From Oscillospiraceae bacterium (GTDB lineage Bacteria; Bacillota; Clostridia; Oscillospirales; Oscillospiraceae): 11,887 nucleotides of DNA. The notes below the pieces were generated by a model. It ran no database searches, was not told the DNA's origin, and saw nothing but the letters and a program-made list of their open reading frames with translations. Both the position numbers and the translations under genes were made by a program. Location: the NCBI GenBank assembly GCA_020025175.1, contig JAHHSM010000054.1:1-11887 (forward strand). Reading direction: 5' to 3'. Of the stretch, positions 8,701-11,887 are shown piece by piece. Position 1 is the stretch's first letter, and the number at the start of each line of letters is the position of its first letter.

Positions 8701-9346
8701 TTGCCCGTTCAGCTTGATCACGCAGCGGCTCAACCTGCAATTCCAGCTCCGCAATTTTATCATTGATACGCACCAGATTTTCCTCTGTGCGCTGCAATTT
8801 ACGCTCAGAATCCTCTTTACGGTAACGAAACTTGGAAATACCCGCCGCTTCTTCAAACACACCGCGGCGTTCGCCGCTTTTCACCGAAAGCAATTCATCG
8901 ATTTTACCCTGACCGATGATAGAATAGCCTTCATGCCCCATACCAGTATCCATAAACAATTCGTTCACATCACGCAAGCGAACAGCCTGCTTATTGATAT
9001 AGTATTCGCTTTCGCCACTGCGATAATAGCGGCGCGTCACCGCCACTTCGCTTTCTTCCATTGGAAAAATGCGGCTTGTATTGTCGATCACCAGCGTAAC
9101 CTGAGCAAATCCAACCTGATTCCGCTTTTCCGTACCACCGAAAATGACATCTTCCATTTTACTGCCACGCAGTGTACGGCTGCTTTGCTCGCCCATAACC
9201 CAGCGAATGGCGTCAGAAATATTGGACTTTCCACTTCCGTTAGGACCAACAATAGCAGTAATATCCTCACCAAAATTCAAAACGGTCTTATCCGGAAAAG
9301 ACTTAAATCCCTGAATTTCCAATGCTTTTAAATACACGGTTCTCAT
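5771..9346 (-). CDS. smc: Chromosome segregation protein SMC
   Basis: SMC forms ring-shaped dimers with ScpA and ScpB that extrude DNA loops and help sister chromosomes separate. The 1191-residue length is typical. It has an N-terminal ATPase half with Walker A GPNGSGKS at 34-41, a first long coiled coil (about 170-505), a hinge (about 522-668, ending in the glycine-rich RGGSMTGGS), a second coiled coil (about 670-1010), and the C-terminal ATPase half with the signature LSGGEKAF near 1090 and Walker B CVMDEIEAALDEAN shortly after. I keep the ATG at 9346, although its GGGG site is only three bases away. A GTG at 9337 would give the start (M)YLKALEIQGFKSF seen in many clostridial SMCs and has a looser spacing. 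A CxCxxC motif lies in the second coil at 750-755. It is the first gene of the operon; the usual upstream rnc is absent. Confidence 0.97.
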   Translation of the reverse strand: MRTVYLKALEIQGFKSFPDKTVLNFGEDITAIVGPNGSGKSNISDAIRWVMGEQSSRTLRGSKMEDVIFGGTEKRNQVGFAQVTLVIDNTSRIFPMEESEVAVTRRYYRSGESEYYINKQAVRLRDVNELFMDTGMGHEGYSIIGQGKIDELLSVKSGERRGVFEEAAGISKFRYRKEDSERKLQRTEENLVRINDKIAELELQVEPLRDQAERAKRYLILRDEMRSLEVSLWVQQLADLHANALKLESDFEAAQRDLNDANQKLEALYRYTEQFGSRLAAIDAQAETLREGASALDGRINECESEVAVMQGSVDHHNMDIERIRRELSEQDNRTGSLQEQMRSQRARINTIDLECTELRKALEELLCQAEETSGQAGCIADEAEALRAKEALCMADASDVRLELSALNTDAQNILERRDSVLEEQRAMRLQQEETEHKAAQSRKALAQAHEECENTVNVINGYNMRMENRRQKAKEAADLTLQLTMEQNAMESRIRLLGEMEKEYEGFSKAVRVVMQAAEKNMLRGVWGPVASLLRVDDRYTVAIEVALGAGMQNIVVQREEDAKAAISYLKQRDGGRATFLPMSSMRGDVLRERVQDEYGFIGIASQLVQYDSKYDGIFKNLLGRTVVVEDLDCGIVMARKFGSKFRIVTLDGQVMNRGGSMTGGSVSRSVGILSRANELSRLQGQLETLKARLSGAIHKKEESERELTASKYELEVAENQKRQAEDAVLKLETEQQHYRILLESIACNCENCAGELLSLEKRLEENRSAVAEAEQKISLLEQEAAQLRQDALIRLSGQTDLQVKAGELSASIGEKKETMARLNAERDTMMGALSDLEQVCAGMVSDRSERERLAKQYEDETAVLQEQIAEKCHSIDELKAQGESFRAQLQELMQKKLELEAERTAKDRESREKNDALLRMEREVARLEQKKVTSSMEEKQILDRLWDHYELAFEDAKRQSLELESITRANRRIGELRREINGLGAPNIGAIEEFDRVNTRYEYLTSQRNDVEKAKKELLGVIEDITSEMQRIFKEQFSVIDESFQETFLELFGGGQAKLELDDEDDILNCGIEIKVQPPGKTLKTISLLSGGEKAFVAIALYFAILKVHPTPFCVMDEIEAALDEANVVRYAKYMRRIAGKTQFIVITHRRGTMEEADVLYGVTMQERGVSRILTINMNDMAKELQID

Positions 9347-9377
9347 TCACCCCATCGCTTCGGTTTGCGCTATTTCC

Positions 9378-9397
9378 ACACATTACAATAAATGTGT
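9378..9397. promoter_or_regulatory. Inverted repeat in the smc leader, possible operator or 5' UTR hairpin
   Basis: ACACATT (9378-9384) and AATGTGT (9391-9397) form a perfect 7-base inverted repeat with a 6-base spacer. It lies about 10 to 30 bases downstream of the start point predicted from the smc promoter and about 30 bases before the smc start codon. Position suits an operator or a weak RNA hairpin; the A/T content makes chance occurrence possible. No known regulator is recognised. Confidence 0.35.
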
Positions 9398-9413
9398 ATA
9401 TTATAACTGGTAC

Positions 9414-9442
9414 ATTATATCAGTATCATTCACGATTTTCAA
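9414..9442 (-). promoter_or_regulatory. Sigma-A promoter of the smc operon
   Basis: On the minus strand TTGAAA (9442-9437) and TATAAT (9419-9414) are separated by exactly 17 bases, matching the housekeeping consensus at 11 of 12 positions. It starts just after the tepA terminator and points at smc, with a predicted leader of about 60 bases. No comparably good promoter was noticed further down the gene run, so it may drive all eight genes. Confidence 0.8.
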
Positions 9443-9445
9443 GCA

Positions 9446-9485
9446 AAAAAGTAACGGCTTTTTACCAAAAAAGCCGTTACTTTTT
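9446..9485 (-). terminator. Rho-independent terminator after tepA
   Basis: A perfect 18-bp stem (9446-9463 with 9468-9485, loop ACCA) has core GTAACGGC/GCCGTTAC and is followed on the minus strand by six T. It lies 22 bases after the tepA stop. The flanking A and T runs make it symmetrical, so it could also stop plus-strand transcription, but no plus-strand gene leads into it. It insulates tepA from the smc promoter. Confidence 0.9.
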
Positions 9486-9507
9486 AAGATTTCAGTTTAT
9501 TTCCTGC

Positions 9508-10215
9508 TCATTTTTCTTTTTCAATCATATCATGCAGGCATTCCAATGCATCACTTAAATTTCCGATACGATCAATCAGGCCTAGCTCAACTGCTTCAGT
9601 CCCGTACAAAACGCTTCCAACATCCGATGCCAATTCATCTGTATTCAGCATCAATTCCTTAAATCTTTCTTCTGAAATTGACGAATTTTTGCTGACAAAA
9701 CGAATGATTCTCTCCTGAATTCGTTCAAAATAATGAAATGTCTGCGGCGCCGCAATCACAGTCCCATTCATACGCACCGGATGTATTGTCATAGATGCTG
9801 ACGGTACAATCATCGAAACTTTTGCAGATACCGCCAGCGGAACACCGATTGAATGTCCGCCGCCCAGCACGAGGGAAACGGTAGGTTTTTTCATTCCCGA
9901 AATCAACTCGGCAATTGCAAGTCCCGCCTCAATATCACCGCCAACCGTATTCAGCAGAATGAGTATCCCGTCAATATCATCCTTCTCTTCCATTGATGCC
10001 AGCAGCGGCAGTACATGCTCGTATTTTGTTGCCTTCGTATTTTCTGGCAAAACCTGATGTCCCTCGATTTGTCCAATGATTGTCAAAATATATACAGTAC
10101 CTTGATCCGTTTTTACAGTAGCCGCACCCAAATCAACCATCTGCTGACGTTCTTCTTTCCCGATTGTATTGGTTTCTTCTTGCTGCGAAGATTTTTCATC
10201 TTGTTGTGTATTCAT
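9508..10215 (-). CDS. tepA: TepA-like ClpP-family serine protease
   Basis: The 235-residue protein belongs to the ClpP/crotonase fold and most resembles TepA of Bacillus, reported to help pre-protein translocation. The N-terminal 35 residues are polar (Gln/Glu-rich), with no signal peptide or membrane segment, so it should be cytoplasmic. The core has ILILLNTVGGDIEAGLAIAE (84-103), the nucleophile region GGGHSIGVPLAVSA with S122, and MTIHPVR with H145, a spacing close to the ClpP Ser-His pair. The third residue is uncertain (D193 or D198 are candidates). The end TEAVELGLIDRIG is typical of the fold. I start at the ATG at 10215, eight bases after a perfect AAGGAGG; a longer frame to 10308 would bury this site. 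It is a single-gene unit divergent from smpB. A possible minus-strand promoter is TTGCTT (10348-10343) with TAATAT (10325-10320), weakly supported. Confidence 0.88.
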   Translation of the reverse strand: MNTQQDEKSSQQEETNTIGKEERQQMVDLGAATVKTDQGTVYILTIIGQIEGHQVLPENTKATKYEHVLPLLASMEEKDDIDGILILLNTVGGDIEAGLAIAELISGMKKPTVSLVLGGGHSIGVPLAVSAKVSMIVPSASMTIHPVRMNGTVIAAPQTFHYFERIQERIIRFVSKNSSISEERFKELMLNTDELASDVGSVLYGTEAVELGLIDRIGNLSDALECLHDMIEKEK

Positions 10216-10295
10216 TTTTTCCGCCTCCTTAAGGTTATTTTGAACGGAAATCGGATAAAATATGAAAAGACACCCAAAGAAAAATCTTCCACCGC

Positions 10296-10324
10296 TTGTC
10301 AGTGCCAAAAAATTATGTTATATT
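10296..10324 (+). promoter_or_regulatory. Sigma-A promoter of smpB
   Basis: TTGTCA (10296-10301) and TATATT (10319-10324) are 17 bases apart, and a TG one base before the -10 box makes an extended -10 element. It would start transcription near 10331, about 30 bases before the smpB start codon. Confidence 0.7.
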
Positions 10325-10362
10325 ATTTTTACATACCGCTTTAAGCAAAGGAGGTGCAGGCT

Positions 10363-10827
10363 ATGGACAAACACGGAACAAAAACGATTGCTGTCAACCG
10401 CAAAGCAGGCCATGATTATTTTATCGAGCAGCGTTACGAAGCCGGGATTGAGCTGAGTGGAACCGAAGTGAAATCTATCCGTCAGGGTACAATGAATCTG
10501 AAAGATTCCTATTGTTCCGTCAAAGACGGTGAATTATATGTCTATGGCATGCACATCAGTCCGTATGAAAAAGGAAATATCTTTAACCGTGACCCAGTGC
10601 GTCCTCGCAGACTTTTAATGCATAAGCGTGAAATTATGAAACTGCACGGTACCGTCAAGCAGGATGGTCTTGCGCTTGTCCCTCTTTCTGTGTATTTCAA
10701 GAATTCACATGTAAAGGTTGAGGTCGGTCTATGCCGCGGTAAAAAATTGTACGATAAACGCGAAAGCGCAGCAAAACGTGATGCCAGCCGTGAAATGGAT
10801 CGCGTTATGAAAACGCGCAACCGCTGA
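10363..10827 (+). CDS. smpB: SsrA-binding protein SmpB
   Basis: SmpB binds the tRNA-like end of tmRNA, takes the place of the missing codon-anticodon pairing in the ribosomal decoding centre and allows stalled ribosomes to switch to the tmRNA reading frame. The 154-residue protein is full length. It shows the OB-fold signature GIELSGTEVKS (28-38), the tmRNA-contact segment YGMHISPYEKGN (61-72), the RPRRLL patch (80-85) and the C-terminal GKKLYDKRE (126-134), whose basic tail forms a helix in the mRNA channel. I use the ATG at 10363, preceded by AAAGGAGGTG at the right spacing; an in-frame GTG at 10354 lies inside that site. Its RNA partner ssrA lies about 620 bases downstream on the same strand. 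Confidence 0.97.
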   Translation: MDKHGTKTIAVNRKAGHDYFIEQRYEAGIELSGTEVKSIRQGTMNLKDSYCSVKDGELYVYGMHISPYEKGNIFNRDPVRPRRLLMHKREIMKLHGTVKQDGLALVPLSVYFKNSHVKVEVGLCRGKKLYDKRESAAKRDASREMDRVMKTRNR

Positions 10828-10854
10828 TATTCTAAACACATGGAGGAAACTACT

Positions 10855-11376
10855 ATGGCTCAGAATCCTATTGTCACTATTGAAATGGAAAGCGGTGACC
10901 AGATTAAAATCGAACTGTACCCCACTGTCGCTCCTAACACTGTCAACAACTTTATCTCCCTGATAAAAAAAGGGTTTTATGATGGTACTATTTTCCATCG
11001 CGTGATTCCCGGCTTTATGATTCAAGGCGGTGATCCAGAAGGCTCTGGCATGGGCGGTCCTGGTTATTCCATCAAGGGTGAGTTCAAGCTCAACGGCTTT
11101 AACAATGAATTGCGCCACACCAAGGGCGTCTTGTCCATGGCTCGCGCCATGAGTCCCAACAGCGCTGGCAGCCAATTCTTCCTGATGGTTGCAGATGCTC
11201 CCCATTTGGATGGTCAGTACGCATCTTTCGGTATGGTAATCGAAGGTCAGGACGTAGCAGACCGCATTGTTTTGTCTCCTCGCAATTTTTCCGATAAACC
11301 GAAAACTCCTCAGGTTATGAAAACTGTTACAGTTGACACATTCGGTGTAGAATATCCCGAACCTGAGAAGTGCTAA
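10855..11376 (+). CDS. Cyclophilin-type peptidyl-prolyl cis-trans isomerase
   Basis: This enzyme speeds proline cis-trans isomerisation during protein folding. The 173-residue protein has no signal peptide, so it is cytoplasmic. The cyclophilin core is intact: FHRVIPGFMIQGGD (47-60) with catalytic R49 and Q57, GSQFFLM (105-111) with F108 in the proline pocket, and HLDGQYASFG (117-126). The tryptophan found at the cyclosporin-binding site of human cyclophilin A appears as His117, as in many bacterial members. The ATG at 10855 has GGAGG eight bases upstream; an ATG at 10840 overlaps that site. It begins 27 nt after smpB, so the two are probably co-transcribed. No terminator lies between its stop and the ssrA promoter, so transcripts may run into ssrA. 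It is PpiB-like, but the exact symbol is uncertain. Confidence 0.94.
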   Translation: MAQNPIVTIEMESGDQIKIELYPTVAPNTVNNFISLIKKGFYDGTIFHRVIPGFMIQGGDPEGSGMGGPGYSIKGEFKLNGFNNELRHTKGVLSMARAMSPNSAGSQFFLMVADAPHLDGQYASFGMVIEGQDVADRIVLSPRNFSDKPKTPQVMKTVTVDTFGVEYPEPEKC

Positions 11377-11381
11377 TTTTT

Positions 11382-11410
11382 CATTCCAGATAAAATCTTT
11401 CGCATATAAT
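11382..11410 (+). promoter_or_regulatory. Candidate ssrA promoter
   Basis: A perfect TATAAT at 11405-11410 lies 36 bases before the mature tmRNA 5' end. The -35 region is poor (CATTCC at a 17-base spacing). The predicted start near 11417 gives a leader of about 30 bases that RNase P would remove. Confidence 0.55.
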
Positions 11411-11416
11411 CCTCAC

Positions 11417-11439
11417 GCGGACGTACAAAACATGTCCGC
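11417..11439 (+). other. Hairpin in the tmRNA precursor leader
   Basis: GCGGAC (11417-11422) pairs with GTCCGC (11434-11439), extended by one G-T and one T-A pair, with a loop of about seven bases. It sits between the ssrA promoter and the mature 5' end and has no following T run, so it is not a terminator of ppiB. It would form at or near the 5' end of the primary transcript. Confidence 0.5.
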
Positions 11440-11446
11440 TCGATTC

Positions 11447-11793
11447 GGGGGTGTACCGGTTTCGACGGGGGTATTGATATGCGGTAAGCGGGCGGTGGTG
11501 CCTGACCACCATAAAACGGGCATCTTAAATTTAAAGGACAACTCTTACGAGCTTGTTGCTGCCTAATTAAGGCAGCCGTCCACCCCGGAAGGACCGCGAG
11601 CCGGGCTTGGGCGTCGACTAGCGGTGAACATGAGTGCGCTAAGCTTTGCGCGCACCATGCATAATGAAGCTACTGAACTCACAGGTTTGATCTTTCACCT
11701 TTGAGAGAGGGAATGTAAAAGAATGATCTGCGCCCGGAGAAAGCCGTAAGGATGTGCTTTCGGACAGGGGTTCGACTCCCCTCACCTCCACCA
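11447..11793 (+). ncRNA. ssrA: Transfer-messenger RNA (tmRNA)
   Basis: The RNA is alanylated, enters stalled ribosomes with SmpB and encodes a degradation tag. The 5' end GGGGGTG (11447-11453) pairs with CACCTCC (11783-11789), including a G3-U70 wobble, the alanine identity element. It continues with the conserved GTACCGGTTTCGACGGGG and ends with a T arm (GGGG-TTCGACT-CCCC), discriminator A and encoded CCA, 347 nt in all. The tag frame reads ...K D N S Y E L V A A stop, with AAG at 11534 and TAA at 11564-11566. The stop lies in a hairpin GCTGCCT/AGGCAGC, as expected for helix H5. The resume codon is either TTA at 11531, which has the conserved A at -4 and U at -5, or AAG at 11534. This is a one-piece, not permuted, tmRNA. 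Confidence 0.97.
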
Positions 11794-11794
11794 A

Positions 11795-11835
11795 AACCAG
11801 AATTCTTGATTCATCAAGGATTCTGGCTTTTTCTT
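11795..11835 (+). terminator. Terminator of ssrA, possibly bidirectional
   Basis: CCAGAATTCTTGAT (11797-11810) pairs with ATCAAGGATTCTGG (11813-11826), 14 positions with one T-G wobble; a few pairs near the tip must open for the loop. It is followed by CTTTTTCTT on the plus strand. On the minus strand the stem is followed by TTTT, so it can also serve a gene converging from the right. Confidence 0.88.
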
Positions 11836-11887
11836 ACTCTTGCAGTGCTTTTGCAATTTCTTTATATCGAATTGAATTCTTTATTTT
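11834..11887 (-). CDS. C-terminal end of an unidentified gene (partial)
   Basis: On the minus strand an open frame enters from the right edge and ends at TAA (11836-11834), giving the last 17 residues KIKNSIRYKEIAKALQE. Its stop lies directly beside the ssrA terminator, which works in this direction too, and the peptide has normal composition with a helix-like pattern. The piece is too short to name a family. Seventeen open codons can occur by chance, so this is tentative. Confidence 0.4.
   Translation of the reverse strand, partial: KIKNSIRYKEIAKALQE

Noticed and set aside
8624..9331. 235-codon plus-strand frame opposite smc
   Set aside because: It lies fully antisense to the conserved ATPase and coil of SMC and has no family motif.
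9347..9507. Search for rnc or a small gene upstream of smc
   Set aside because: Only a terminator, a promoter and a short inverted repeat fit in this gap.
10216..10362. Possible riboswitch or CIRCE-type operator between tepA and smpB
   Set aside because: No long inverted repeat or known aptamer pattern was found; the short palindrome CCTTAAGG is not enough.
10729..11205. 158-codon minus-strand frame opposite smpB and the cyclophilin gene
   Set aside because: Both plus-strand genes have full motifs and ribosome binding sites; this frame has neither.

Overview
The window looks like chromosomal housekeeping DNA from a low- to mid-GC Firmicute, most probably a member of the Clostridia. The reasons are the Firmicutes-type gene order (yhbY, nadD, yqeK, LCP, rsfS; smc next to ftsY), the presence of TepA, the short FtsY without an acidic N-terminal domain, consensus sigma-A promoters and strong AGGAGG-type ribosome binding sites. 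Family-level placement (for example Oscillospiraceae) would be a guess.

Positions 107-9346 hold one long minus-strand gene run, in transcription order smc, ftsY, rph, rdgB, yhbY, a nadD-yqeK fusion, an LCP (LytR-CpsA-Psr) gene and rsfS. Gaps are short (1 to 47 nt) or genes overlap, and a good promoter lies just upstream of smc at 9414-9442, so a single operon is likely. It links chromosome organisation (SMC), membrane targeting (FtsY), RNA maturation (RNase PH), nucleotide-pool cleaning (RdgB), ribosome assembly and silencing (YhbY, RsfS), NAD and Ap4A metabolism (NadD-YqeK) and wall polymer attachment (LCP). Left of rsfS, positions 1-106 hold a plus-strand terminator that probably belongs to a gene outside the window.

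Positions 9446-9485 are a strong terminator closing a one-gene minus-strand unit, tepA (9508-10215), a ClpP-like protease. A 147-nt divergent region separates it from the plus-strand run smpB, ppiB and ssrA. SmpB and tmRNA (ssrA) are the two dedicated parts of trans-translation ribosome rescue, with a cyclophilin gene between them. The tmRNA is complete, with a G3-U70 alanine identity pair, an encoded CCA end and a reading frame for a tag ending in DNSYELVAA. It ends at a terminator that also faces the apparent 3' end of a minus-strand gene running off the right edge.

I see no mobile element, CRISPR array, riboswitch or defence system. I did not find a clearly new system. The points most worth a second look are the NadD-YqeK fusion, the merged gene cluster, the proline-rich LCP tail, a CxCxxC motif in the SMC coiled coil, an inverted repeat below the smc promoter, and details of the tmRNA leader and tag.
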